Below are positions 22,571-35,913 of a DNA stretch of 64,000 nt, piece by piece. A program made the position numbers and the translations under genes. This stretch comes from Brassica napus (Eukaryota > Streptophyta > Magnoliopsida > Brassicales > Brassicaceae). The notes beneath the pieces are model-generated. The model had not been told where the DNA came from, ran no database searches, and saw only the letters and a program-made list of their open reading frames with translations. Positions within the stretch are counted from its first letter, which is position 1, and every line of letters begins with the position of its first letter. Location: assembly GCF_020379485.1 (NCBI RefSeq), contig NC_063444.1:2738652-2802651 (forward strand), read 5' to 3'.

Positions 22571-24377
22571 GTTACACTTTCACAACTCAATGATTTTAAA
22601 GGGTATCTATCATTAGGGTTAGGTATCATTTTCAGCCTTTTGCTTCCTCGAAACCTCATATGGATCTTCTATCAATTACAACTCTCGTTTTCCATCCATT
22701 TAAATCTATATATACAACATTTATATATGTAGGTGTCAACATGTACATATAATTATATACGTTTGTGTATCACATGCATTTAAATTGGTACATACGCATA
22801 CGTGTATGTGTCCCTGTCGTTATTGTTGGTGTAATGCATGGTTTGCTAATTAGTAGAGATGCATGTAACAAATATTTATAGGCGTATTAATACACAAGGA
22901 GATGCAAGTCTTGTAAGTGTATATAATACGTATGTGGGTACTAATTACCAAATAGCTGATGTATTGGAACCTGTAAGGCTTGAAATTGTTAATCTCCGTG
23001 GGAGCTTGTATCAAAAGGTACATGTTATATGATATTTTTAGTGCGTTAGTTACATTAGACCGTCATTACATGCAATATTTGCATGGTGTTTGGGTGAAAC
23101 GGATAAATCGTTTTCTCATTGCTGGCTTTACGGACATGCCTAAAACCAATTTGTTTATATACTTATTAATTATTTCGGTGCAATCATCTAGTTTTTTTCA
23201 AAGAATAAATAATCTGCATGTATTCAATAATATCTGAGTGATACGTGTAATTGGCAAGTACCCGATTGTATCCAACATATGCTTTATTAACCCTAAATGC
23301 TGTTAATGTTTCTCATAATCTTATTTCACCTAGATTGCATTTTTACCATTTTGGACTATGTCTTTGTTTGGAGGATGATTTCATGATTTCTCCAAGTTTG
23401 TTAAGCTTGGTTTTTTGTTAATGCTAAGCTGGTAATGGTTTCATGGGACTTGGTCTTTGTTTAAGAATGTTAAGAGACCTGTCGAAGTTGAGTTCTATAG
23501 AGATTTGTATGTTTGAAAATCAGATATTTCGGGTAAGTTCGGGTTTGTTGGATCAAATTTGATTTTGTACACAGAGAACAACCGAATCCGATAAATTTTT
23601 GATTCTTTCGGATATTACCGAAACCCCATACATAACTGAATCTGATCTGGAATTTTATAATGAAATCATGAAATCTGAAATCCGAAGTAACAATCCGAAC
23701 CCAATCTGATACACGAATGCACATGCATACTTAGCATCTTACACATATTATCTAGCTAGTTTTCACAAGAGTCCTAACATCATAGACCTAAATATATTTA
23801 GCTGTATTCATAAAATTATTATTTTCTTACAAATGACTTATCTATCTTTCTTTTTGTTTGTTTCTCAAGATTAAAAATTCTGACTATTATCAAATAAACA
23901 ATCAAATTCGCAATCCACATAACAAAGATATTTGAAGTCTCCAGTCTAATATAACTCGTTATACGTCGTTATGCAGAAGAACTGCTTATACGTCATTATG
24001 TGGAAAACCTACTTTATTGACCAACGATGACGCTTTCACGCACCTAAACGCTATATTCTTTTGCTAGTGGGTGAAATACAAACGGTGTGCAAGACAATGA
24101 CGGTAAAAAATGAATATGCAGACATCTATATTGAATCAATCAAAGTATATTTCGTTACACAAAGTATGTGTCAAAAGAATCAAAATTCACAAACAAGAAT
24201 AAACAAATGTGAAAAAGGATTACTTATCAAAAAAAAAAAATGTGAAAAAGGAAAACCAAGATGGCATCTTCTGAAGTGACCAAGAATCTTGTCCCCAAAA
24301 AAAAACTTGCTCAAACTCATGGACCTCCTATATCACATGGAACTCTATATATAGAAAAATACTAACCACAAACTCAT
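22571..24377. other. Intergenic region between MYB and GH28 genes (convergent 3' ends)
   Basis: AT-rich, without a convincing gene. A CCGAA/TCGGGT fragment of the window's hAT family lies at about 23520-23715, and short open frames here have no recognisable product. Confidence 0.45.
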
Positions 24378-27184
24378 CTATAAACACTGAGAGACCAAAC
24401 CTTCCTTCTGCAAAAGCTGTGGACACGACAAAGGAAAAACATCACTAGCATAACCAGAAACATCTTTGCATTTCCATTTCTCAGTATGAGGCAACCCAAG
24501 AAGCGTTACATTCCTCAAACATACGTCCTGAAACGTTCCTCCTTCAACACCAAGCAACATGGGAGCCTTCCTCGAGTCCACACTCACGACATTACTAATA
24601 TAAATCCCTTTAACTCTCGGCATAGCTTTAGGATCCCACTTATCATCAGGATGATCATTTGAGCCTCTACTGAATCTAATAGGAACTTTCACTTTCTCTA
24701 GTAATACATTACTGATGGTGATGTTCGAAATGTAACCGCCTCTTCCTACATCTGTTTTGATACGGAGCCCAGCTGCTGAATCCCAGACGTGAATGTCTTG
24801 GATGGTAATGTTGAAAATCCCACCAGACATCTCGCTTCCTATTCCAACACCTGAACAAGTCCGTGTAGTGCCAGAGATTCGTCTGATGATGATGTTTGAA
24901 CTAGGACGTGCCATAGCCATACCATACTGGTCCCACCCGCTCTTCACAGCTACAAGGTCATCGCCGCTTTCGATGTAACAGTCCTCAATGCAGACATTGG
25001 TGCTTGAATCTGCAATGTTATTCAGAGAAATAAGACACAAGACAAGATTGTATGCAAGCAAACAATCAAGACCAGAGTAGAGAATCCTTACCTGGATCTA
25101 TACCATCGGTGTTAGGAGCATTCATCGGAGCAAGGATGGTCATATCTCTAATAACAACATTGCTGCAAAACAAAGTCATAAAAGGTTATTCAAATGATGT
25201 AAAAATGCAAGCAAAAACCGTTGGAATTATAAGTAAGAACCTGCAGTAAACAGGATGTACTGTCCAAAAAGGAGAGTTGAGCAAGGTGAGGTTGGAGATG
25301 AGGATGTTATGAGAGTTCTTGATCTCAATAAGATGGCCTCTCGTATGCACCAGTGTTCTGTTCCACCATAACTCCCACCACATTTTCCCCTGTCCATCAA
25401 TTGTACCATTTTCACCTGTAGTTTAAAATTTTTTTTTAATAAATCTAGATGTCATTATTATAGAACTAGAAACTGATTTATTTTCTTTATTACTCTCAGT
25501 CTCAGAGAATTAAAGGACAGAACCCAAAAGCAAATGCGTTAATTCTAGAGAATTCCAAACTCTTTAAGACCATGTAAACCCAAAACCAAGTCAACCTAAA
25601 CTGTCTCTCCTGATAGCTATAGATCAGCTGATCTGGCTAAAGCAGAGACTACGACACCCGCCTTGACTGTTTCAAACGCAGCATTTACTTTGTGTAATAT
25701 ACTTTTCAACCAAATATAAAGAAATTTCGCCTTCCATTTGCATTGGCCTTCTAGTTCACGTCAAGGAATGAAAAAACATTAAGGAAAATATCTTTGCAGA
25801 GAAAACAGAGTAATTTTTTACCCAACAATCCATAGAAGCTTTTGGTAATGGTTGAACAGATATAATAAGCGCAAGTAACTGGAGTACTGAATAAAAACAA
25901 GAGAGTAAAGTAGTACCTGTAATGACAACATTAGTGAGATTGTCTCCATGAATGAGGCTAATGTGTCTACCACCAGGTCTCTCTCTCCCTCTTCCATAAG
26001 AAGGTAACGGCTCTATTATTGGCCATTCCTCTGGGTCCTATCAAACCATGATCCCAGACAAAAATATTGAAATTGTAACCGTGATCAGTTCATGTAAACT
26101 TAAAAATGATAAAAGCAAAGAAAGAAATAAACAAAATTAGTACAGCTGACTTTTGAGCTTACAAGACACTACTAGCAGACAAATTTGAACCAATATCAAA
26201 AACGGAAAAAGCTCTTGGTATCATGGCACATGACAAGCAAAACTGAAGAATAATTTAATACTACAAATTAGAAGACCACAGAAGTAATCTGGTAGATCTA
26301 AATTCTTATAAAAAAAACATGCTTCAGACAAAAGTAATCTAGTCATTTTTAACTCTTGTAAGAATCTTATTAGCATATAAAAATGGTTTCTTTCACTTCT
26401 TCCTAGACCCTTTTTTTACAGCAACTACTAATGACATCAAAAGCACATTTAACAAAGTAAATCCGAAAATGATCAAGATTTATACAAATCAAAGAGGATT
26501 TTCCCACTCATAACACAACTCTTTCTACTTTCAAACACTAGGTGTGGTGGGGTCCGTTACAGACTTTTCACGAGTGACCGTGATTAGCGTAATCTACCGA
26601 AAGTGTTTACCAACCAACCAAACTTAACGAACCGACAAAGCCGTAACCAAGTTTTGGATTCTCACAGAGCAATCATCAAATGGTGATTGGTAAACACATA
26701 CTATTAAATCAATTATAACTCTGTTCATAGCCAAGCAATACCAGCTTAACTAGAGTTTTGTTTTTACCTGGGATCCCAAAATAACAGCGCCTTGTTCGAG
26801 GAAGAGCGTGAAGTTACTGGTGAGGTTAAAGCTTCCCGAGAGCCACGTGCCCTTTGGGACATTAAGCTGGGCCCCACCCTCTGCCGCAAAACCTTTTAGA
26901 TTCGCTACGGCGCGGCGGAAAGCCTCCGTGTTCGACGTCTTACCGTCTCCGACTCCGCCGAATTCGGTTAATGACATGACGATCCGTTTCGGGGACGGGT
27001 CGTGGTTAAAAAACCCGGAGCATGTAACCGGGTCATGTATCGCCGTGGTGGGGATAAAGAGAGGGAGGAATGATCTGGAGGAGATTTGGTGAGAGAGAAT
27101 GGCTAAGACGGTGAAAGCAAGGAGAAGGAGCACCCACGACGGTCTTGTGATAGAACTCACAACACTCGGCTTCTCAGATTCCAT
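24378..27184 (-). CDS. GH28 pectinase-like protein (At4g33440-like), type II membrane anchored
   Basis: Five exons on the minus strand give 471 aa: 27184-26768, 26037-25917, 25415-25241, 25162-25092, 25009-24378. Residues about 17-36 are a strong hydrophobic segment after a short polar N-terminus, either a signal anchor or an uncleaved signal. The right-handed beta-helix follows with GENGTIDGQGKMWW, NTDGIDP, GDDLVAVKSG (catalytic aspartates) and RIKTDVGRGG. Where classical polygalacturonases have a GHG catalytic histidine motif this protein has TCSGVGIGSEMSGG, without the His. That variant is usual in one plant clade, so true polygalacturonase activity is uncertain. The first intron is long (730 bp). 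It is divergent from BAK1. Confidence 0.88.
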
Positions 27185-28843
27185 CGTTATTTGATTCAGA
27201 TGAAATGAAGAATTGACGAAGCAGAGGAGAATCTCTGAGATTATAATAATTATGAACAGAAGAGTTGTAAAATGAAGCTTTTCGTGATGGGTTTGAGAGA
27301 AAGAAATGAAAAGTCAGAATTGCATGTGTGTGCAAATGATTACCGTAAAGCTTTTGGTTCGTGACAACGAAGGTGGAAGATTGATGATACCTTACCTCTA
27401 ATATTCGACAAGCAACACTTGTTTATACTTTTCTTTGTCTGAAAATAGAAAAGAGAATGTAATTTTAAAAAAAAAAATGTATACAGACAGGACACATATG
27501 TCGTGTAAAAGGCACTAACAATGGTGCATGTGAAGTGCCAAAAGCCAAAGGTGGTAAAGGGAAGGAAAAAAAAAAAAAAAAAAGAAAGAGAGAAAGTGCA
27601 TTTTTTTTTTTTAACACAGAAGAGAGAAAGTGCACATATCTTCTGAAAAATAAATAAAAAATAAAATTTATTTTTTATGTAAGAAGAAGATCACGGGTAA
27701 GATTTTACATCTCATTATCTATGGGCCTTTAAATGGTCTGGTATAGTGACTGGGTCTTTTTCTTTTCTCTTATGACAAACTAAATATATCTTACAGAGTA
27801 GTTGCCTGTCCGTATTGTATATTTTTTGTACTTTTCGATCTATTACAATAAAAATATGATGATTCCTAAAATTGTAAGGTAGATAGATACTGAAATGATA
27901 TTTGTATTCTTTATATATGTGTCAAGAAATATATTCATTTTTTTTGGTCCAATCATATCTTTGGACATCATTTTTTGTGTGTTCCAGACTTTCAGTTCAG
28001 GTTCTATATAACCGACACAACAAAAAAGGCTTGTTTAAAAACTGAGCTGGGCCGACTTAGACTCGCCCTTGCACATTTATTAGACTGGTTTTATTTTATC
28101 CAGCCCATAGAAAAAAACACGAGCCTGTATAAAAACTGAGCTAGGCCGATTTGGACTTGCAACCTTTTGAAAGAGAGGGTCAATTATTTTGGATTAGGAT
28201 GGGATTAATGATAACGAAGTAATTAAAGAGATGATGGTGGTATGTAATCATGCTTTTATCATCATCATCATCCCAAGTTGGAAGTCGTGCGTGCGCGGCG
28301 TCTGACTTTGACCAGCTAAAAGCTCGAAATGCGCCACGTCATCGTCTCTCTTTCTTTTCTCGCAGTAGTCTACATTTGAATTAAATGTCATTTTTTAAAT
28401 TCACAACTCAAACAAGTAAAAAAAAACTCTTCTTTTTTTTTTTTTTTTTTTCTTTTTCTCTTTCGCTTCGTTTATTCTTTTGAGTATATTATCAATCATC
28501 ATCTTCCTCTCAATCTGAATCCTCCCCGGAGAAAAAAAGTAGTCAACGGTCAGCGATCTCGGAGGAGTTTCGAATCGGGAAATACAGCTGAGATCGAGTT
28601 TGGGGGTTTCTCTTCAAATTAAAAGTCAACGGGTGAATACGCGTCGAGGGCTCTTTCTTTGACTTTTTGGGGCTTCCTCTTGTGTGTGTGTGTGTGGTAG
28701 TAGTAACTAGTAAGCTCAAATCGAGGAATCCAGATCCTTAATTTGTGGGGTGGGGGGTGTAAAAAGCTTGGATCTTTCTCTGATGAGCATATTCAAATGA
28801 AAGTCGAATTCTAGGGTTCGTTTTTTAATTTAAGAATCTGTAA
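27185..28843. promoter_or_regulatory. Divergent promoter region of GH28 (-) and BAK1 (+)
   Basis: No coding sequence. Near BAK1 there are four W-box cores: TTGACC 28308-28313, reversed GTCAA 28542-28546 and 28625-28629, and TTGACT 28659-28664. A (TG)n run lies at about 28681-28695. Two imperfect copies of a roughly 38-bp sequence containing AAAAACTGAGCTGGGCCGA are at about 28029 and 28123. Long A and T homopolymers lie near 27568 and 28433. Confidence 0.6.
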
Positions 28844-31800
28844 ATGGAACGACGATTGATGATAGCTGGATTCTTTTGGCTGGTTCTGGTTTTCGATTTG
28901 GTTCTCAGAACTTCTGGCAACGCCGAAGGTTTGCTTCTTCTTCTTCTCTCATTATTCCATTAAAGGTTCCTTTTTTAATCTCATAAAGTAGGCATTTTTT
29001 TTTAATTTACTTGTTGATTGTTTTGCATCCTTGTCTCCTTGACTTTGAGTTATCTTGTTGGTCTTCCTCTTAGTTTGTTCGACATTTACTTCTTTTGGTT
29101 AGGTGATGCTCTGAGTGCTCTGAAGAACAGTTTATCCGACCCTAACAAGGTCCTCCAGAGTTGGGACGCTACTCTTGTTACCCCTTGTACTTGGTTTCAT
29201 GTTACTTGCAATAGTGACAACAGTGTCACACGTGTGTAAGTTCTTCTTTCTTTCTATCTGTCTCTGCTTTTCGCATCTGTTACTAAGAATTTATCTTTGC
29301 TCAGTGATCTTGGGAATGCCAATCTATCTGGTCAGCTTGTAACACAGCTTGGTCAGCTCCCAAACTTGCAGTACTTGTAAGTCTTCTCTTCTTAAAAAGA
29401 CGACATATTTATGCAAACATAAGAGCTTATTCATAAGCTATCATATTAAACATGCTATTTTTTTTACAATAAAATAAGTAGTAGCATACTGTTTCTTCAA
29501 AATAGGCTGCAGAGTGGCGCTTTATTTTCTGTCTATGCTTGCGAATAGCATGTTATATACGTTATCAGACCTGGTTATACTTTTTAAGTAATAGCTGATA
29601 TATTGGTGAGGTAGATTTTGAGATTTTATAACTTCCGATCCTTTGTAGAAGTTAATATTAAAGAAAGTGTGATGTTACAGGGAGCTTTATAGCAATAACA
29701 TTACTGGGCCAATCCCAGAGCAGCTTGGGAATTTGACGGAACTTGTGAGCTTGGATCTTTACTTGAACAATTTAAGCGGTCCCATCCCATCATCTCTCGG
29801 CCGACTGCAGAAACTCCGTTTCTTGTAAGCACACCGTCCTTAAAAGTTCCATTGTACTAGTTGCTCCACCTTCGTCAGTATCAACTCATGGTCTTTTGCT
29901 ATTGGTGTGTAGGCGTCTTAATAACAATAGCTTATCTGGAGAAATTCCAAGGTCTTTGACTGCTGTCTTGTCGCTGCAAGTTCTGTAAGTCTCCCAAATT
30001 TCTTTGAAATGCTTCTGATTATTTGTTTGGCCAGAAAAATGATATTCATCTTGAAAATGCAGGGATCTCTCAAACACTCGTCTCACTGGAGATATTCCTG
30101 TTAATGGCTCCTTTTCACTTTTCACACCCATCAGGTTTTGCTTCTTGCTCTCCTACTCTCAGAATATTTGTGGGTATGTCAGATTGATTGATTAATTATA
30201 TTTATCTACAGTTTTGCCAACACCAATTTGACTCCCCTTCCCGCTTCTCCGCCTCCTCCCATCTCTCCTACACCGCCATCACCTGCAGGTATTTTTCCTT
30301 TTTGTCTATGCCATGTATCTTAATATAGATTAATATATAGCATTGCCAATTTGAGTGAGCAGAAAATTATTAAAATTCAATAGCCAATGATAAGTGATGA
30401 AACCTATTTGATACCCTATCCTATTAAAAAGTCTATCTGAGAAGTTAATAGATGGTATACACTCTGTTATTCTACTGTCTATTAATCTAGTCGTTAAAAA
30501 TGCTGTTAGTTTCGTTATGCTTTACACTTGTTTCCCCAATAAGGTACTTAGCTTATTAAGAAAACATTCAATACCGATCAGTTATGTATTAAGAAAGGAG
30601 TTGTTCAAATCATACCTGCAGGGAGTAATAGAATTACTGGAGCAATTGCGGGAGGAGTTGCCGCAGGTGCTGCGCTTCTATTTGCTGTTCCAGCCATTGC
30701 ACTTGCTTTGTGGCGAAGGAAAAAGCCACAGGACCACTTCTTCGATGTACCAGGTTAGCGGAAACCTCCATTGCCTGTTTTCTCGTTGACACTTTCTCTG
30801 GCTGAAACGTTTGTTTTTATTATTTTGCAGCTGAAGAGGACCCAGAGGTTCATTTAGGACAACTCAAGAGGTTTTCATTACGCGAACTACAAGTTGCTTC
30901 GGATAACTTTAGCAACAGGAACATATTGGGTAGAGGTGGTTTTGGCAAAGTTTATAAAGGACGGTTAGCTGATGGTACTTTAGTGGCGGTTAAAAGACTG
31001 AAAGAAGAGCGCACACAAGGTGGAGAGCTGCAGTTCCAGACCGAGGTTGAGATGATCAGTATGGCTGTTCATAGGAACTTGCTTCGTCTTCGTGGCTTCT
31101 GTATGACTCCAACTGAAAGATTGCTTGTTTATCCCTACATGGCTAATGGAAGTGTTGCCTCCTGTTTAAGAGGTAAACTCTCATCTTGTGGTTTATTCCT
31201 TAAGTGTTGATCTGTGAGTAATGTTTATATTCTTATCTTCTCCTTAGACCGTCCGGAGTCCCAGGCACCACTTGATTGGCCAAAGAGGCAGCGTATTGCG
31301 TTGGGATCGGCAAGGGGGCTTGCGTATTTACATGATCATTGCGACCCTAAGATCATTCATCGAGATGTGAAAGCTGCTAATATATTGTTGGACGAAGACT
31401 TTGAAGCCGTGGTCGGTGATTTTGGGCTCGCCAAACTCATGGACTACAAAGACACGCATGTGACAACAGCAGTGCGTGGTACCATTGGTCATATAGCACC
31501 TGAGTATCTTTCTACGGGGAAATCATCAGAGAAAACCGATGTGTTTGGTTACGGAGTTATGCTTCTTGAGCTGATTACTGGACAAAGAGCTTTCGATCTT
31601 GCTCGCCTGGCGAATGACGATGATGTCATGTTACTAGACTGGGTAAGCTTCACACTTGTATAGTCCATGATGTGTAACCTTCTTTGTGTTAATTTGTTTT
31701 GGGTACCATTCAACAGGTGAAAGGTTTGTTGAAAGAGAAGAAGTTGGAAGCGCTAGTAGATGTGGATCTTCAAGGTAATTATATAGACGAGGAAGTAGAG

Positions 31801-32040
31801 CAGCTGATCCAAGTGGCTCTGCTCTGCACTCAGAGCTCACCAATGGAGAGACCCAAAATGTCTGAAGTTGTGAGAATGCTTGAAGGAGATGGTTTAGCTG
31901 AGAGATGGGAAGAGTGGCAAAAGGAGGAAATGTTCAGACAAGATTTCAATTACCAAAACTATAACCAACCGAACACTGCCTGGCTCATAGGAGATTCCAC
32001 TTCCCACATTGAAAACGATTACCCCTCGGGTCCAAGATAA
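28844..32040 (+). CDS. BAK1: LRR receptor-like kinase co-receptor BAK1/SERK3
   Basis: Eleven exons give 615 aa: 28844-28928, 29103-29235, 29305-29376, 29681-29824, 29913-29984, 30063-30134, 30212-30288, 30622-30753, 30831-31172, 31248-31642, 31717-32040. The order is signal peptide, leucine-zipper-like cap with CTWFHVTC, LRRs encoded by 72-bp exons or multiples, the SERK-specific Ser-Pro-Pro hinge (exon 7), one membrane helix (exon 8) and a cytoplasmic RD kinase. K317 lies in VAVKRL and D416 in [13 protein letters not shown]408, the residue altered in the bak1-5 allele, is present. BAK1 pairs with BRI1, FLS2, EFR and other receptors at the plasma membrane for brassinosteroid and immune signalling. 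Nothing is broken. Confidence 0.97.
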
Positions 32041-32600
32041 GATTTGTTGTAACACTAATGCTTTTATCTGTCCTTGCTTTTCTACTTCTTATTCTGTATT
32101 TATTAAGGGTTTTAGTTTCTGCTGCTCCATATTATTGGGTTCTTAAGTGAGTACATGCATGAGAAAAATCAGAGTTGGGGTTTGTAAGTTTTATATGAAA
32201 AGGGGTTTGAATGTTCTTGATAAAAACTAAAACTCAAAACATGACTTAAAAAGTTAATTCTTGAGGATTGTTTGCAAGTTTATATCATGTTTTAGACATC
32301 TTTAGGCGTGTTCTATGTTGTCTTTTTATTTATATATACGGATAATGCTCAAGTGAAAAAAAAACAAAAATAGAATGTTGTCTTGGATAGAGAGAAAGAT
32401 CATATCTGTTAAATACATAGACGAAGGTCTGAAACCCACAAACAATAAGTATATACAACTACATATTATGATAAGATTACACCAACTATGTTACATGGTA
32501 GCACAAGAGATTCATCATGAATCATATGAGAGAGAGTAGAGATATAACCAAAGGTTGGAGCATTAATACAAAAATCATTAATGCATTTTGGCATATATGC
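32041..32600. other. Spacer between convergent BAK1 and peroxidase 47
   Basis: 3' UTRs of both convergent genes. Nothing else recognised. Confidence 0.4.
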
Positions 32601-34248
32601 TTAGTTAAGACTGCGACAATTTTGACGGACTTCACCTTGAGAACCAGGTTTAACATTAAGATCGCTCATTTTCTGCATGGCTTGTTGGAAATGAAAGAAA
32701 AACATAGCTTGGTTAAAGGCATAGCCATTAACAAGATTCCTGGTCATTGGTGAGTTGAATAAGGTTTGATCTGAGAAGAGGACTCCTGATTTCCTCTGAA
32801 GCGCATTGAAGTAAGCATTGTCGAAATCGTTACGCGTGGCATCAAATGGTTGTTCTGTGTTATCACCAGCACTACAAGTTTTAGAGAGAGTTTTTGCAAA
32901 AGAGGAGTCCATGGTAGAGTCTGGGGTGGTAAGTCTATCCTTGAAGGACGAGCATCGTGCAACTCCAAGGGTATGTGCTCCTATACATGATTCCACAAAT
33001 TAAGTTACAACCAAAAAAAAAATTAATTACATATGGACTTCGGATTCTTGATAAACATTTGATATTTGTTTGGATTTCATTCCAAGTGAATGTAGAGTAT
33101 CTTAATATTAAAATATTTTATAAAATAGTAAAATCTTATATTATAGATTTTTTTTTCCAGCCACCAAAAATATTCTACAACTCTAAAAAGTAAAAACACC
33201 ACAAACTTAGTTTTATACTAAGGTTACCCTTAGAAATTAAATATATAAATTCAACTTTAAACTATTTAAAAAAATAAAATAAAGCACGGTCATGTAAATC
33301 AAACAATTAATTGAGTTACAAATATATTAGTTGAAGTTCAAATCCAATCAAATTCAATTCTTATATTTAAAATTTTCTAGATAAGAAAATCTTAAGCTTA
33401 TAACTATTTCTATGTAAATTCCATTTTTTTACTTGAACTACTAGCTTTCTTTCTTTATGGTGTTGCTCAAAGTGTGTAGTAAGTAAAAACTTACCGGAGA
33501 GAGCAACAACATCCCTCACACTGAAGCCACGTTGCCCAAAAGTCTGAATGAGTTGAGAGGCATTGAGAAAAGGTGAAGGAAGATTTCTTGTATCTTCTAT
33601 CTTTGATCTTTTACCATCAAATCTTCCATTTGCTATTTGATAATATGGACCACCAGCCTAATTAATAAAAAGCCAATCACCAACTCTAATAGTTATAAAT
33701 ATCATTCATTATATAATATACAATCACAAATGATCAGCTTGCTTACCCAAAAGACAGCATCTCTAGCAGCCATGGCTATAATATCAGCGCAAGAAACAAC
33801 TCCTGGACATGTATTCTCGATTTCTGCTTTTGCATCATCTATGATCTCGTAACCACGTAGACTCAGGTTCGCAGGCGAATCCTTCTCCGCAGTGTTGTCT
33901 TTTGTTGAATCCAGCAGAATCGACGCGTCACATCCCTTAATATATGACAAAAACAAATTATTTTTTCAAACTAACATTAGGGTTCTTCTACGTACTTAGA
34001 AACACACTATTAAACTTTACCTCAATGAAGCAGTCGTGGAAGAGCATACGGATAAGACCTGCGGCTAAAGTGGGATCAGCTCGAAGAGCATTGTCAACAC
34101 TATTCTGCACCATCTGTTCTGCCATAGGACAGCTCATCATGTAGTAACCCATACTGAAACCCTTCACGTTATAAGGAAGCCCAATAATTGCATGCATCAG
34201 CATAATCACTCTCAATAAATTCACACTAACCATCTTATTATTTTTCAT
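32601..34248 (-). CDS. PER47: Class III secretory peroxidase (peroxidase 47)
   Basis: Four exons on the minus strand give 319 aa: 34248-34021, 33935-33747, 33657-33495, 32980-32601, the standard four-exon class III layout. A signal peptide of about 30 residues is followed by the distal haem pocket [21 protein letters not shown] (split by intron 1), [14 protein letters not shown], and the proximal haem ligand [10 protein letters not shown]. Cysteines for the four disulfides are present. It oxidises phenolics with hydrogen peroxide in the wall. The Arabidopsis relative has been linked to vascular lignification. A second in-frame Met five residues downstream could serve as start. Confidence 0.93.
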
Positions 34249-34644
34249 CTCTCTAGTGGTGTGTATTTTGTTTTAAGCTATTTTAAAGTATGCTATTAAG
34301 TTTACAAGCTAGTGTATATATCGCTTATATATAGTATGGACTCGCACTTAGTCACGGCTTCATGATATTGGAGTGGTTGAAACATTGGAACATATAAAAC
34401 CAAATTAGATAATAATTGTGTATTGGACCATTGGCCCCATGATGGGATATAGTGGTCTATGGTGGCTTCCCGTTTACTCTTATCAAAGTGAATTACTCAT
34501 CTTATTTTATTCGTAATGGCTGACCTAATTTGCATGTTATTGCATGAAAAAGTGGCACGTTGTTTTGACACATAAACCATTTCTTTCCTTTGCCAAAACT
34601 TGAATTCTCTTTGTCCACAAATTGTGTTGGTATTAATAACTTAA

Positions 34645-35393
34645 CTAGATCTCGACCCGCGCAACCGCGCGGATGTTTGAATTCAATTTTTTTTATTAAC
34701 GTTGAAATCTTGTTTTATAAAAAGTTATGTATTTATAAAAATTAACTATATCTAGTTTTAAAATAATCAAATAATTTAAAATTAATATTTACAAACCAAA
34801 GTACCTTAAAACAAATTACCAGAATTCTTTTTTTTCTAGAAATTTAAAAATTGTCTAAATTATTCAATTTTTTCCATAAACTCGAAATATTCTAAGATTT
34901 TATTTGAAAATGTAATTTCTGACTTTTAACCCGAATTAACCAAAGAAACATAATCGAACTGTAAATAATGAGATCCAAAATTATCTTAGATATTAGGAGG
35001 TTCCTAACTTTGTTACCCAAACCAAACCAAAAATAGAAAAAAAATCAAATTTTCTCAATAACGCTTACGTGTCTCTCTGATAAATGATCATAAATCTTTA
35101 TAACTAAAGAACCGAAGAACAAAAGAATAAAAATAAAACCGGAACTGAAGGGTGGTAAATCGTTTCCACTATTAAAGGGAACTGATTTGGTTGGTTTTAA
35201 CTAATGGTTAGTGATTTTCTTAAATACAGTTCGGTTGTTAATGGAAAGGAATATTATTTAGTATAATAGATAGATGCTTCACGCTTAATGCTATGTTTTA
35301 AATGATATGTTTTAATTTAATGACTTTCTATGAGGGTCCATTTTAAAATATCACACATGAAAAAAGTCATGACTTCTCTTTTAATATAGTAGA
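34645..35393 (-). mobile_element. Non-autonomous Helitron carrying hAT-family sequence, 749 bp
   Basis: Read on the minus strand it begins at 35393 with TCTACTATATTAAAAGAGAA and ends at 34645 with a hairpin (CCGCGC-GGTT-GCGCGG), 8 nt and CTAG. The flanking bases are A (5') and T (3'), the expected Helitron insertion site. No helicase frame is present. The interior at 34920-35160 resembles the CCGAACC hAT elements, including a TTAGATATTAG-GGTTCCTAA block also found at 10176 and, inverted, at 63815. Confidence 0.85.
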
Positions 35394-35707
35394 TACCAAA
35401 TGTACCTCATGCTTAATATACCTGACCACAAATTTTTATTAAAATACAAAAACTTGTTTTTTATTTTATTTTGAAGATGAATGTGAATTTCACTACAAAT
35501 CATATTTATATTAACTAAATTATAAAAAAAGTTTAAGCAACGAGTTTTTGATGGAAAGTGAACTAAACTTAAACACGCTGATTCGAGAAGCCTCGGACGG
35601 CAAAAGCTAACATGGTGATATGATAAACTCAGACCCAAATTAGCCACATAAAGATTATATTCCATTGGTTTCTATAAGATATGATTCTTATAATCTTATG
35701 GGAGTTT

Positions 35708-35811
35708 TTTGATTAAAAAAAAGGTGGTTACAACGTGAATTGAACCCAAATGGCGGTAATTACAGCCGCAACCTCTTTACCACTAGGTCAACTCAGCGTT
35801 GGTAAATTAGG
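35708..35811 (-). mobile_element. SINE-like tRNA-derived insertion
   Basis: It is flanked by exact 15-bp duplications ATCTTATGGGAGTTT (35693-35707 and 35812-35826). On the minus strand it contains an A-box-like TGACCTAGTGG and a B-box-like GGGTTCAATTC, the internal promoter of RNA polymerase III. It is short (104 bp) and ends in a homopolymer run at the 35708 side. Confidence 0.75.
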
Positions 35812-35913
35812 ATCTTATGGGAGTTTAACACAATATAAATTAGCATTAGTAGACTTCTCTATAGATTTAACGTTGATCTTGTAGAAATGATCAAGATATA
35901 ATATAGTTATCTT

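Noticed and set aside
22980..24279. Open frames of 70-85 aa in the MYB-GH28 spacer
   Set aside because: AT-rich chance frames, one overlapping a hAT fragment; no similarity to anything I know.
35740..35800. tRNA-like A and B boxes
   Set aside because: The sequence cannot form a tRNA cloverleaf and is bounded by a 15-bp duplication, so it is called a SINE and not a tRNA gene. The piece at about 39885-39935 is likewise only a degenerate tRNA-like fragment.
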